Shown here: piece after piece, positions 54,901 through 58,315 of the stretch
How positions within the stretch are numbered: the stretch's first letter is position 1
Layout: every line of letters starts with the position of its first letter
Assembly (NCBI RefSeq): GCF_032854445.1
Contig: NC_088296.1
Coordinates: forward strand, 18,529,485-18,593,484
Length of the DNA stretch: 64,000 bases
Source of the DNA: Liolophura sinensis
Taxonomy: Eukaryota > Mollusca > Polyplacophora > Chitonida > Chitonidae
Direction: 5' to 3'
Made by a program: the position numbers and the translations under genes
The notes under the pieces: generated by a model
Database searches by the model: none
What the model was told of the DNA's origin: nothing
The model's input: only the letters and a program-made list of their open reading frames with translations

Positions 54901-56538
54901 TACAAACATCTTGCAACCGTGTGAAATGGTAGAAAATTATGTTACATATATTAGAATATGAGTGTTGTGACTAAAGTCTGCACTTGCAGATTTGACTCAC
55001 ATTAAAAACACTCTGTATCTCCTTGGCAATCTGTCGTCCTTCATTTGTTTGGGCAGCATGGCAAGCCAGGAAGTCGAGGCGTCTCAGTGGACTGTCAGCC
55101 TCGATGTGATTGGTCAGAAGGGATTGTAGAAAGTCATGGATTGGACGGTTTTCCTGCACACTCTCGCGAGTTAATGCCTGGGGAATGATGACAGAACACA
55201 CACGTTTTCTCACACAGGAATTTCAGAAAATGACCTCAAATATTCCATCGATCGATAAGTTACTCAATTTGCCCGATTCTCAGGTTCCTTAAAAAATAAA
55301 GGAACTTTTAAACTTTATTTAATTTTTAAAGGGTGACAGAAGACGTTTGCCTTTTTAAGCACTTCGAATTTATGACTTAAGTTTTACATGTATGCAAGTT
55401 GTTCGGGCTCAGGGCTTACACCATGTCAGCCAGCTTAGCCTTTTTAACAACACCACTGGTTGGAAGAGTTACCTTTTCATCTTTGCCACAAAGAAGAATA
55501 CTTGATCCAGAGCAGCTGAGGACAAAACCAACGCTCGTCACACTTGTCTGTCCTAAGCCTTTCTCCACAAGCCCTGGAGACACAATGCATGCATGCACGT
55601 AGGACGATAAGTTAGCACAAACTTGACAAAAATTCATAGGTTTTGGCATGTGTAGATGATTCAAGAGTAAAGAAACAAAAAAAAAAAAAACAGTCTAAAA
55701 ATCATAATGACAGCCATGGCCTCCGTGGCTCAGTTGGATAGCACGCTAGCGCAGCGTAATGACCCAGAAGTCTCTCACCAATGCGGTAGCTGTGTGTTAA
55801 AGTCCAGCTCATGCTGGCTTCCTCTCCGGCCGTACGTGGGAAGGTCCCCAGCAACCTGTGGGTGGTCGTGGGTTACCCCCGGGCTCTTCTCGGTTTCCAC
55901 CCACTATAATGCTGGCCGCCGTCGTATAAGAGAAAATAATATAAGAGTACAGCGTAAAACACCAATCAAATAAATAAGTATATAAAAAAATGAAAGCCTT
56001 GATAAACACATAATACTCACGTAGTATTTCCTCCAGACTTGAGCTGTCGTATCTATACTGGACGCAGATGACATTCTGTTGTAAGGCACTGCGCAACATG
56101 GCACTGTTTCGAATCTTACTCGACACAAGTAACAGGCGTGGCGGCAATGGCGACTTCCTGCCTCCGTCCCTGACCTGCGTTGACACCAGCTGCCCGACAT
56201 TTCCACTGTTTCCTTGATTACAAACCACAACCTCTTCCTCCCCACTCTCAAGGTCACGGGTCAGGTACAAGTTGCCGTCATGGATGCCCGTTTTGCGTCC
56301 ACTGGGTGGGCGCTTACGCACAACTTCTCCTCGTGATTTCCCCTGTCTTTTTGTCTTCATCCGAGCTGGCAGCAGTTCTCAAGTTAAACATAGATTTGCT
56401 GACTTTCTGTGCTGTCCCGTTGGCATCGGGTTTTGCACCAGACTGTGCCATGCGGTCAAGTGCCAATTGGTCAAGGCTGGACACTCTGGCATGTTTTCGC
56501 ACCGTTGTCGACCCCTCACTGGTCGTCATGGTGACCAT
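18828..56538 (-). CDS. NEK9: NEK9-like Ser/Thr kinase with N-terminal DUF4347-like domain (31 coding exons)
   Basis: The gene spans 37.7 kb; its 31 coding exons (listed separately) join in phase to about 1,458 codons, against about 980 in human NEK9. Order: basic N-terminus; DUF4347-like domain (about 125-310); NEK kinase (about 336-590) with GKGAYG, VILK Lys365, HRDLKTAN (Asp459), DFG (Asp477) and [13 protein letters not shown]1 propeller (about 625-960); Ser-rich and acidic linkers with LPLWLKEEL (about 1135), which matches a NEK9 motif (WLRKEL); and a C-terminal coiled coil (about 1314-1430). Family knowledge: NEK9 acts at centrosomes and spindle, is restrained by its RCC1 domain and activates NEK6/7. 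NEK8 shares the kinase-RCC1 layout but lacks the C-terminal extension, so NEK9 is preferred. The animal NEK9 dynein-light-chain TQT motif is not seen. Exon 1 has an apparent one-base frameshift. Confidence 0.88.
19250..19465 (-). repeat. diverged tandem duplication of exon 30 3' end
   Basis: The segment at about 19250-19345 repeats about 19375-19465 at 118-123 bp spacing. Shared: a ctgtaac-gat block, then an acctg donor complement, then exon sequence. The copy still reads QL..QKVV and keeps CAG|GTATAT as a donor. Confidence 0.7.
19423..19527 (-). CDS. NEK9: NEK9 coding exon 30
   Basis: Acceptor CTCAG, donor GTAAGG, 105 nt, phase 0-0. Encodes [20 protein letters not shown] and more: coiled coil with Leu at heptad positions. 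Confidence 0.85.
19751..19870 (-). CDS. NEK9: NEK9 coding exon 29
   Basis: Acceptor TCCAG, donor GTATCA, 120 nt, phase 0-0. Encodes a highly charged coiled coil ([20 protein letters not shown] and on). Confidence 0.85.
20556..20682 (-). mobile_element. tRNA-derived SINE, truncated
   Basis: Tail and core complement only; breaks off after the ccacacgaccatt segment. Confidence 0.7.
20854..20938 (-). CDS. NEK9: NEK9 coding exon 28
   Basis: Acceptor TTACAG, donor GTAACA, 85 nt, enters at phase 2. Encodes [28 protein letters not shown], the start of the charged helical C-terminus. Confidence 0.75.
20930..21160 (-). repeat. diverged duplication at the exon 28 3' splice site
   Basis: The segment 20930-21020 (tacaaagccaaaatcttgaa and gaaggaaacca blocks) recurs at 21075-21155. 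The acceptor complement (ctgtaac / ctgttac) is included, so a second cryptic acceptor lies about 135 bp upstream of exon 28 in transcript direction. Confidence 0.65.
21617..21787 (-). CDS. NEK9: NEK9 coding exon 27
   Basis: Acceptor TCCAG, donor GTGAGT. Encodes a basic Ser/Thr-rich linker ([18 protein letters not shown]) ending GRGRGRVSV. Reading past the donor meets TGA at once, so intron retention would remove the coiled coil. Confidence 0.75.
22021..22139 (-). CDS. NEK9: NEK9 coding exon 26
   Basis: Acceptor CTGCAG, donor GTAAGT, 119 nt. Encodes a Ser-rich linker ([18 protein letters not shown]), phase 0 in and 2 out. Confidence 0.75.
22508..22584 (-). CDS. NEK9: NEK9 coding exon 25
   Basis: Acceptor ATACAG, donor GTAATG, 77 nt. 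Encodes a basic linker ([19 protein letters not shown]); phases agree with both neighbours. Confidence 0.75.
23111..23282 (-). CDS. NEK9: NEK9 coding exon 24 (WLKEEL motif, acidic)
   Basis: Acceptor TTTAG, donor GTAGTT, 172 nt. Begins [17 protein letters not shown], comparable to the WLRKELENAEF segment of vertebrate NEK9 (from memory), then an Asp/Glu-rich stretch. This motif is my main reason to prefer NEK9 over NEK8. Confidence 0.78.
23336..23686 (-). mobile_element. tRNA-derived SINE with internal 85-bp duplication
   Basis: Near full-length reverse copy in which ggagaggaagccagcatgag through the B-box region and ctgggtcatt occurs twice (about 23488 and 23570). Confidence 0.8.
23784..24222 (-). 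mobile_element. SINE split by a nested SINE
   Basis: The reverse copy runs 23784-23881, is interrupted by a forward SINE, and resumes at 24091 (aaacaggcagagcctgggct). The target aaaccaggcaga is repeated on both sides of the insertion. Confidence 0.75.
23882..24090 (+). mobile_element. tRNA-derived SINE nested in another copy
   Basis: Forward copy from the B-box region (gtgagttcaagttcag) to the aataaaataaat tail. It is flanked by an 11-bp target-site duplication and is therefore younger than its host copy. Confidence 0.75.
24346..24606 (+). mobile_element. tRNA-derived SINE, full length
   Basis: The best-preserved copy: ggcctccgtggctcagttgg head with A-box, gagttcaagtcc B-box, core, and aataaataaa tail. 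It is a good reference for the family. Confidence 0.9.
24767..24884 (-). CDS. NEK9: NEK9 coding exon 23
   Basis: Acceptor AAACAG, donor GTGAGT, 118 nt. Encodes [20 protein letters not shown], then [18 protein letters not shown]: a basic-to-acidic linker. Phases fit exons 22 and 24. Confidence 0.75.
24910..25135 (-). mobile_element. tRNA-derived SINE
   Basis: Reverse copy from tail to just past the B-box; the A-box end is missing. Confidence 0.8.
25267..25522 (-). mobile_element. tRNA-derived SINE, near full length
   Basis: Reverse copy with tail, core, B-box and a degenerate head ending in ggccccc. It is more diverged than most copies. Confidence 0.8.
25790..25847 (-). CDS. NEK9: NEK9 coding exon 22 (tentative)
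   Basis: Donor GTGGGC. The acceptor choice (TTCAAG before 25847) is weak but is the one that keeps phase. Encodes [19 protein letters not shown], a basic linker that joins smoothly to exon 23. Confidence 0.5.
26070..26485. repeat. 45-bp minisatellite, about 9 copies
   Basis: gaagaattctctgtgttatg recurs every 45 bp (26111, 26156 and so on). It sits in the NEK9 intron 40-450 bp after the exon 21 donor. On the minus strand each unit has a CAG|GTAGTA donor-like site. Confidence 0.9.
26523..26561 (-). CDS. NEK9: NEK9 coding exon 21 (short, tentative)
   Basis: Acceptor TTTCAG; donor GTAAAG gives a 39-nt exon ([13 protein letters not shown]) with the right phases. A longer version running to GTAGAA at the edge of the 45-bp array stays open ([20 protein letters not shown]) and cannot be excluded. 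Confidence 0.5.
27004..27168 (-). CDS. NEK9: NEK9 coding exon 20
   Basis: Acceptor ATGCAG, donor GTGAGA, 165 nt. Encodes a Ser/Asp/Gly-rich linker ([20 protein letters not shown] and on). The acceptor directly abuts the 24-bp minisatellite. Confidence 0.75.
27178..28091. repeat. 24-bp minisatellite, about 38 copies, filling intron 19
   Basis: Unit aaaggtgcaaagaacacatg plus tagt. Some 15-bp short units (aagaacatatgtagt) occur in register. It occupies about 915 of the 985 nt between exons 19 and 20 and begins 8 bp from the exon 20 acceptor. The long plus-strand frame (KGAKNTCS repeat) is a by-product of the 24-bp period. Confidence 0.95.
28154..28406 (-). CDS. NEK9: NEK9 coding exon 19 (end of RCC1 region)
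   Basis: Acceptor TCACAG, donor GTGAGA, 253 nt. Begins [20 protein letters not shown], a last RCC1-type blade, then leaves the propeller into a Ser/Thr/Pro-rich linker ending ECPAVAPEG. Confidence 0.85.
28478..28712 (+). mobile_element. dispersed repeat, 'gaagacac..tgacacc' family
   Basis: Shares ordered blocks (taggtgtgtgta, atcatgctgaagacac, cagtcacataatactga, tttccttgctctaacctctt) with copies at 60685, 63262 and 63852. It ends in tctttggtatgacctggcc, a tRNA-SINE-like body I associate with mollusc genomes. Confidence 0.65.
29020..29128 (+). mobile_element. tRNA-derived SINE with internal deletion
   Basis: The head (ggcctccatgactcagatgg to cgtaatgac) is joined directly to the 3' part (tggtcgccatcatataag to tcaaataagt); B-box and core are missing. 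Confidence 0.8.
29141..29359 (-). CDS. NEK9: NEK9 coding exon 18 (RCC1)
   Basis: Acceptor TTACAG, donor GTAAGT, 219 nt, phase 0-0. Contains [20 protein letters not shown] then [16 protein letters not shown], a textbook RCC1 repeat. Confidence 0.92.
29700..29870 (-). mobile_element. tRNA-derived SINE, truncated
   Basis: Reverse copy of tail and core only; ends near the ggcagagaa segment. Confidence 0.7.
29885..30889. mobile_element. MITE (ccctaattcctcaac family) swollen by a 58-bp array
   Basis: The left TIR ccctaattcctcaaactttt and the right end aaaaggttaaagaattat are inverted as in the 219-bp copy at 39041. Here the right interior has expanded into a tandem array, so the element is about 1 kb. 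Confidence 0.8.
29995..30850. repeat. 58-bp minisatellite, about 14-15 copies
   Basis: gtatatcgttatcagtccaa recurs every 58 bp (30057, 30115 and so on) with few changes. A single diverged copy of the unit is present inside the related MITE at 39041. Confidence 0.93.
31276..31468 (-). CDS. NEK9: NEK9 coding exon 17 (RCC1)
   Basis: Acceptor CCTCAG, donor GTGAGT, 193 nt. Contains [20 protein letters not shown] then [15 protein letters not shown], matching the NEK8/NEK9 propeller segment ACG.N.FNKLGL. Confidence 0.92.
31770..31985. mobile_element. possible decayed MITE of the ccctaattcctcaac family
   Basis: Internal words (acaaaaatccattgattggg, aagttcagagttccctaaaa, atcagcatccaaaagacttc) resemble the interior of the 39041 copy. 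The ends are too diverged to place. Confidence 0.35.
32072..32194 (-). CDS. NEK9: NEK9 coding exon 16 (RCC1)
   Basis: Acceptor AACAG, donor GTAAGT, 123 nt. Encodes [20 protein letters not shown] then [19 protein letters not shown], a complete RCC1 repeat. Confidence 0.92.
32523..32670 (-). repeat. 74-bp tandem duplication of exon 15 3' end
   Basis: Copies at 32523-32596 and 32597-32670 start with aaggtaccataaac. Each contains the last 22 nt of exon 15 (CTCATTGAGCCCCTCCTTAG) and its donor GTGAGAGC, so there are two near-identical 5' splice sites 74 bp apart. Confidence 0.93.
32648..32788 (-). CDS. NEK9: NEK9 coding exon 15 (RCC1)
   Basis: Acceptor TTTCAG, donor GTGAGA, 141 nt. Encodes [20 protein letters not shown] then [13 protein letters not shown]; close in pattern to the NEK8 segment GIIMTFGSGSNGCLGHG. 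Confidence 0.9.
32848..33055 (+). mobile_element. tRNA-derived SINE, 5' truncated
   Basis: Starts just before the B-box (gtgagttcaagtccagctca) and runs through core and tail. Confidence 0.8.
33056..33654. other. NEK9 intron 14, no feature seen
   Basis: Intronic sequence with no ordered repeat or exon candidate. Confidence 0.5.
33655..34172. repeat. 27-bp minisatellite, about 19 copies
   Basis: Unit of about ggggaatgtggtgagtataa plus cccctgt. Every unit holds GGTGAGT on the plus strand, a strong 5' splice-site word, but the host gene is on the other strand. Confidence 0.93.
34200..35020. repeat. degenerate 170-190-bp repeats with gacagaca tail
   Basis: The block accatgacaactgcgaaaat / gacaagtgtgagt / tatccaccaaaaa / ggagttatag recurs at about 34300, 34480, 34660 and 34826. 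It closes with gacagacagacaaagtcact and ataacaaaatacgctctgcc, a 3' end typical of an invertebrate interspersed element. Confidence 0.65.
35243..35397 (-). CDS. NEK9: NEK9 coding exon 14 (RCC1)
   Basis: Acceptor TTACAG, donor GTATGT, 155 nt. Encodes [20 protein letters not shown] then [13 protein letters not shown], a clear RCC1 repeat. Confidence 0.92.
35842..35920 (-). CDS. NEK9: NEK9 coding exon 13
   Basis: Acceptor TTACAG, donor GTGGGT, 79 nt. Encodes [26 protein letters not shown], the linker entering the propeller. Confidence 0.85.
36005..36552. mobile_element. 550-bp MITE with aaggagaagaaaa TIR, copy 1
   Basis: Ends aaggagaagaaaa and ttttcttctcctt are inverted. It is colinear over its whole length with the copy at 40054 (for example aagaactagtcctaaagttt and gaaggtagcgaacagtacag). 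No transposase frame. Lies in NEK9 intron 12. Confidence 0.9.
36828..37160 (-). mobile_element. tRNA-derived SINE with partial internal duplication
   Basis: Full reverse copy. The gtgagaggttcctgggtcat segment is followed by a second, diverged version. An (actgc)n/(gctgc)n run (37095-37128) sits where the head's gcgctagcgcagcg normally is. Confidence 0.8.
37250..37790. repeat. 95-bp minisatellite, about 5-6 copies
   Basis: atgtgaatacagtatggtac recurs at 37631 and 37726, with diverged units before and after. In NEK9 intron 12. Confidence 0.85.
38320..38408 (-). CDS. NEK9: NEK9 coding exon 12
   Basis: Acceptor CTGCAG, donor GTAAGT, 89 nt. Encodes [20 protein letters not shown] then [10 protein letters not shown], just after the kinase domain. 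Confidence 0.85.
38457..38525 (-). mobile_element. SINE tail fragment
   Basis: Only the reverse tail (tttatttatttctttatgtg) and the first core bases remain. Confidence 0.6.
38790..38915 (-). CDS. NEK9: NEK9 coding exon 11 (kinase C-lobe end)
   Basis: Acceptor TCCAG, 126 nt, phase 0-0. Encodes [20 protein letters not shown] then [22 protein letters not shown], the end of the kinase C-lobe. The donor GAG|GTCTGT is weak beyond the GT. Confidence 0.88.
39041..39259. mobile_element. MITE (ccctaattcctcaac family), unexpanded copy
   Basis: The left end taccctaatttctcaacctt is inverted at the right end as aaaaggttgaagtattaata. The interior includes one copy of the segment that is a 58-bp array at 29995. 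Confidence 0.8.
39278..39541 (+). mobile_element. tRNA-derived SINE, full length
   Basis: Head (tcctccgtggcacagttggt), B-box, core and aaataaataaat tail all present. Confidence 0.88.
39890..40018 (-). CDS. NEK9: NEK9 coding exon 10 (kinase C-lobe)
   Basis: Acceptor TGACAG, donor GTAAAA, 129 nt, phase 0-0. Encodes [20 protein letters not shown] then [23 protein letters not shown]: subdomains IX-X. Confidence 0.93.
40054..40615. mobile_element. 550-bp MITE with aaggagaagaaaa TIR, copy 2
   Basis: Second copy of the element at 36005, with the same ends and interior. It lies only 36 bp upstream of the exon 10 acceptor. Confidence 0.9.
40616..41239. other. NEK9 intron 9, no feature seen
   Basis: Intronic AT-rich sequence. 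It contains an imperfect inverted pair (tatggtgggtattaggaacc near 40729; ggttccaaatacccaccata near 41038), possibly another MITE. Confidence 0.45.
41240..41348 (+). mobile_element. tRNA-derived SINE, 3' fragment
   Basis: Core end and tail (ggcgtaaaacaccaaacaaa) only. Confidence 0.7.
41527..41718. repeat. 24-bp minisatellite, about 7-8 copies
   Basis: Unit ggagaaaccaacaggtctct plus gaaa. Starts about 40 bp after the exon 9 donor in transcript direction and does not include exon sequence. Confidence 0.88.
41759..41900 (-). CDS. NEK9: NEK9 coding exon 9 (DLKTAN, DFG, activation loop)
   Basis: Acceptor TTGCAG, donor GTGAGT, 142 nt. Encodes [20 protein letters not shown] then [27 protein letters not shown]: metal-binding Asn, DFG and activation segment intact, so an active kinase is expected. 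Confidence 0.95.
42143..42356 (-). mobile_element. tRNA-derived SINE
   Basis: Reverse copy from tail to just past the B-box, with a small core deletion (catttatgcaacattatggt). Confidence 0.8.
42606..45330 (-). repeat. 81-bp array of exon 8 3' end: 34 copies with splice sites
   Basis: acctgtgcaagat recurs from 42606 to 45271, spacing 81 bp (one unit 9 bp short, one 1 bp long). On the minus strand each unit is the last 59 nt of exon 8 ([19 protein letters not shown]) plus 22 nt of intron starting GTAAGC. The junction makes a pyrimidine-rich tract before TTTCAG, so each unit also has a 3' splice site and forms a 50-nt potential mini-exon with 31 nt between. Many units have drifted ([12 protein letters not shown]; some with a TAA in place of GAA). 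The copy at the 45.3-kb end is the real exon. The long frames on both strands are by-products. Confidence 0.95.
43331..44952 (-). repeat. 810-bp higher-order duplication inside the 81-bp array
   Basis: The order of unit variants repeats after ten units. The distinctive cctgtgcatgatc variant at 43571 recurs at 44382, 811 bp on (ten units plus one inserted G). Confidence 0.85.
45273..45392 (-). CDS. NEK9: NEK9 coding exon 8 (alpha-E to HR of HRD)
   Basis: Acceptor TTACAG, donor GTAAGC, 120 nt. Encodes [20 protein letters not shown] then [20 protein letters not shown]; the R of HRD is split across the junction. The only copy joined to the 5' exon part and its acceptor. Confidence 0.94.
45990..46146 (+). 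mobile_element. tRNA-derived SINE, 5' truncated
   Basis: Starts at ccgtacgtagaaaggtctgc and runs to the caaatacgtaaataaatc tail. Confidence 0.75.
46245..46348 (-). CDS. NEK9: NEK9 coding exon 7 (kinase N-lobe, hinge)
   Basis: Acceptor TTACAG, donor GTAGGT, 104 nt. Encodes [20 protein letters not shown] then [15 protein letters not shown]: beta-4/beta-5 and hinge. Confidence 0.94.
46492..46550. repeat. 19-bp repeat, 3 copies
   Basis: aacctagtcaaatgcattt three times in a row. Confidence 0.9.
46551..47366. other. NEK9 intron 6, no feature seen
   Basis: Intronic sequence without ordered repeat. An open frame at 46584-46874 shows no domain. Confidence 0.5.
47367..47468. repeat. 17-bp repeat, 6 copies
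   Basis: aacttgtgtccatgaac six times, directly beside the 58-bp array. Confidence 0.9.
47469..48567. repeat. 58-bp minisatellite, about 19 copies
   Basis: cacatcgatctgatctgagc recurs every 58 bp (47521, 47579 and so on). Very uniform; variants are caatct/caaact and one ctga loss. Sequence is unrelated to the other 58-bp array. Confidence 0.95.
48568..49134. other. NEK9 intron 6, no feature seen
   Basis: AT-rich intronic stretch between two minisatellites. Confidence 0.5.
49135..49785. repeat. 116-bp tandem repeat, about 5-6 copies
   Basis: gaacatatctgtgtaacatt recurs at 116-bp steps (aacgaacata at 49261 and 49377), with variants and a shortened last unit. Confidence 0.9.
49786..50333. other. 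NEK9 intron 6, no feature seen
   Basis: Intronic, no ordered repeat or exon candidate. Confidence 0.5.
50334..51151 (-). repeat. 102-bp array of exon 6 3' end: 8 copies with splice sites
   Basis: The donor complement acctc(g/a)tta recurs at 50396, 50498, 50600, 50702, 50804, 50906, 51008 and 51110. Each unit holds the last 39-40 nt of exon 6 ([13 protein letters not shown]) with donor GTAACG, and ends in TGAGTTTTTCAG|GTGTCTG. Every extra copy is therefore a 45-nt mini-exon ([15 protein letters not shown], in frame, no stop) flanked by 57-nt introns. The 51110 copy is the real exon end. Differences between copies in the coding part are mostly at third positions (AAC/AAT, GCT/GCC), with one Ala-to-Pro. 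Confidence 0.95.
51112..51227 (-). CDS. NEK9: NEK9 coding exon 6 (Gly loop, VILK, alpha-C)
   Basis: Acceptor TTCCAG, donor GTAACG, 116 nt, ends phase 0. Encodes [20 protein letters not shown] then [18 protein letters not shown]: completes the glycine loop, catalytic Lys365 and alpha-C Glu. Confidence 0.94.
51515..51682 (+). mobile_element. tRNA-derived SINE, 5' truncated
   Basis: From tcgtgggaaggtctgtcagc to a long (aaat)n tail. Confidence 0.8.
51995..52602. repeat. 35-bp minisatellite, about 17 copies
   Basis: tgaactgtgattaccgataa recurs every 35 bp with gagcg/gagca/gacag variants. Confidence 0.93.
52603..53073. other. NEK9 intron 5, no feature seen
   Basis: Intronic sequence up to the exon 5 donor; no repeat recognised. 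Confidence 0.5.
53074..53177 (-). CDS. NEK9: NEK9 coding exon 5 (kinase start)
   Basis: Acceptor CTCTAG (chosen over GCAG ten bases on because only it keeps phase), donor GTGAGA. Encodes [20 protein letters not shown] then [15 protein letters not shown], joining the N-terminal domain to the first strand of the kinase. Confidence 0.88.
53367..53570 (-). mobile_element. tRNA-derived SINE
   Basis: Reverse copy, tail to B-box. Confidence 0.8.
53858..54075 (+). mobile_element. tRNA-derived SINE, head truncated
   Basis: Begins at gcagcctaatgacccagaag, with B-box (gagttcaagcccag), a shortened core and tail. Confidence 0.78.
54138..54388 (+). mobile_element. tRNA-derived SINE, diverged
   Basis: Head (ggccaccaaggacgaggtgg), B-box (gagctcaaatccag), diverged core and aataaataaa tail. 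Confidence 0.75.
54463..54545 (-). CDS. NEK9: NEK9 coding exon 4 (end of DUF4347-like domain)
   Basis: Acceptor CATAG, donor GTGAGT, 83 nt. Encodes [20 protein letters not shown] then GDGLKYTV, the strand-rich end of the N-terminal domain. Confidence 0.8.
55001..55177 (-). CDS. NEK9: NEK9 coding exon 3 (LDFLACHAA motif)
   Basis: Acceptor CCCAG, donor GTGAGT, 177 nt, phase 0-0. Encodes [20 protein letters not shown], then [20 protein letters not shown]. The FLACHAA..NEG pattern parallels the YGC.VA...G motif of bacterial DUF4347 domains; Cys is at about residue 262. Confidence 0.82.
55422..55573 (-). CDS. NEK9: NEK9 coding exon 2
   Basis: Acceptor TCCAG; donor ATG|GTGTAA was chosen over GTAAGC two bases on because only it keeps phase with exon 3. 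Encodes [20 protein letters not shown] then [28 protein letters not shown] falls where DUF4347 domains usually carry HG, so the His seems lost. Confidence 0.78.
55717..55982 (+). mobile_element. tRNA-derived SINE, full length
   Basis: Head (ggcctccgtggctcagttgg), B-box (degenerate, gtgttaaagtcc), core and aaataaataagt tail. In NEK9 intron 1, 40 bp from the donor. Confidence 0.88.
56021..56538 (-). CDS. NEK9: NEK9 coding exon 1 with apparent frameshift
   Basis: ATG at 56538 is preceded in frame by TAA (GTT TAA CAT ATT CCA TTT ATG), so the start is fixed for that frame. It encodes [20 protein letters not shown] and on to SSDEDKKTG, then would stop (RRSCA, TAA). The next frame continues with good coding sense ([20 protein letters not shown], later [20 protein letters not shown]). 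One base too many near GGGG at 56340-56343, or in the A-run before it, explains this. Alternatively translation starts at ATG 56360 in the second frame. Donor GTGAGT after 56021. Confidence 0.75.
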
Positions 56539-56570
56539 AAATGGAATATGTTAAACCGCCAGGCAAGCAC
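56539..56570 (-). other. NEK9: NEK9 5' UTR part of exon 1
   Basis: The acceptor TTATTATCAG ends at 56571, so a 32-nt leader precedes the ATG. It implies at least one upstream non-coding exon. Confidence 0.55.
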
Positions 56571-57221
56571 CTGATAATAAACATCTGCCAAAAAAAAAAG
56601 AAAAAAATGATTTGGATTAAATATCCTACAAATGGATGTACATGTAACGCATACATGTATGGAAAGTACGCTGATCATCCTCAAAACTCAATTAAACTAT
56701 ACATAAACCTATCAAATACATGTCTATTTAATCCATGCTGCAAAAGGTCAATAAAGGGATTCATTATTCTGCAAATGTTTCAATTCTCTAAAACGGTAAG
56801 GCCACCATTAAAAAAATGCCATGTTGGCCGACAAATAGGAGTGTATCATTTGACTTGATGAACTAATCGATTGCCAATCCCCTGTTTCTTCAGGCCTATA
56901 GGCCTGTATAGCATATGTACAAATAAATACTGGTATATATCTTCCTCAGTTTATGCTGTTGTGATTCGTTATTATTATAATAATAAAAAAACGTCTGGTT
57001 AAAAAAAAAAAAAAAAAAAAAAAATCCATTAACCCAGAACAAATACCGGTAAAGGAAAGAGACCAGAAAACTAAATAAGCTTTACTGAAGATAGAAATAA
57101 TGCCACTTCAATGCTGAATCTATTTTCACAGTGAAAGTCAGAGAAGCGAAGCACCGACAAACACGGGCACCACTAAATTCTTTACAACTTACAAGCTTGG
57201 AAATGTGTCAAGACAACTTAC
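56571..57221 (-). other. NEK9: NEK9 leader intron
   Basis: Runs from a GTAAGT donor (57221 downward) to the TTATTATCAG acceptor. Contains a 24-base A-run at about 57001. No coding signal. Confidence 0.5.
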
Positions 57222-57540
57222 CGTTACTTCGGTTTACTTGAACATGGTATCACGAAAATATGACACTGCATGATGACGGCTACTGTTTCTGCTTGTCCCC
57301 ATCTCGAATATCACCGATGGCCAGTCACAGATTTGTCTGCGTCAACAGATGTCAGGTGTTCAGTCAGAGGGATAAAGATGTGAGACAAACATAACCTGGC
57401 AACAACACCTGTTCCAGCTGAAAAACTACAAGTAGAGGAAAATGGAAGTCACGAAAATGCACCTGTCAAAAATGTCCGCCATGTTGTTTTCCTTGTAAAC
57501 GGGCTAGAGTTATCTTCCCTTTAAAGGTTATCCGGACCCA
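57222..57540 (-). promoter_or_regulatory. NEK9: putative NEK9 first exon and promoter region
   Basis: AACG|GTAAGT at 57222/57221 is a strong donor for a non-coding first exon. The sequence above it is less AT-rich and carries several short upstream ATGs. The transcription start cannot be fixed. Confidence 0.45.
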
Positions 57541-58315
57541 GTGTCGGATTGGAGGGTGGGTGAATGGCGGGTCCAGGATAGGTCCAAACACCTTCCCCAT
57601 CTTCCACGGAGAGCTAAGCAATTTCATTCTGGTTTAGGTCCACCATATTTCAGAAAAAAACAAAAATAAATAAATAAAGAGGGCAGGCAGACACAGTCAC
57701 CATACAGTATGTGGGGTCGAATTTTATTAATTCCATTGATAGGTATATAGATGGGGCTTAGTTAAGTCTATCTGTAGGCCTACCTGGAAATTAAATATCT
57801 GGATAGGCCTGATTGTCAGAAAACAATGAGCTCATGCAATGACTGTCTCTGTCAGAACTTACGTCTTTATATAGTTATATGAATTATTTTTTCAAGAAAA
57901 GCTAGGTTTCCAGCACGAGTCGGACAAATGGTAGACTAGGCCTATTCCTTTATGAATATGGACGTTCAATTGACATTAATTGACAGAAATGTAAACTCTA
58001 GATCAAATGTATATAAGCTTCGATAATCCAACATCCAACAGGAAGTTTAAAACCACATAAGCAAATTAAGCACATTCAATCTAAAGCGACCCCCAAGTTT
58101 TCAGTATTTTATAATCCCAGAACACGTTTGTTTCCGCTTACGTCACCCGAACCGTGTTTTGCCTTTACCCATATAGGACCTATGCACGTGACCGACTGGG
58201 CCTAAACTAAGGACCTGAATACGTGTCAATTGGTAACCTCGGATCGTCACATTCATGTATTTGATCCTGCGCTTAATCTACAGAATTAAATGATAGGTTG
58301 CCTCACAACCGTTAT
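57541..58315. other. 5' flank, no feature seen
   Basis: Intergenic sequence between the putative promoter and the satellite; no gene recognised. Confidence 0.4.

Noticed and set aside
18828-56538. Assignment to NEK8
   Set aside because: RCC1 segments resemble both, but the acidic WLKEEL linker and coiled-coil C-terminus fit NEK9; a deep tree would be decisive.
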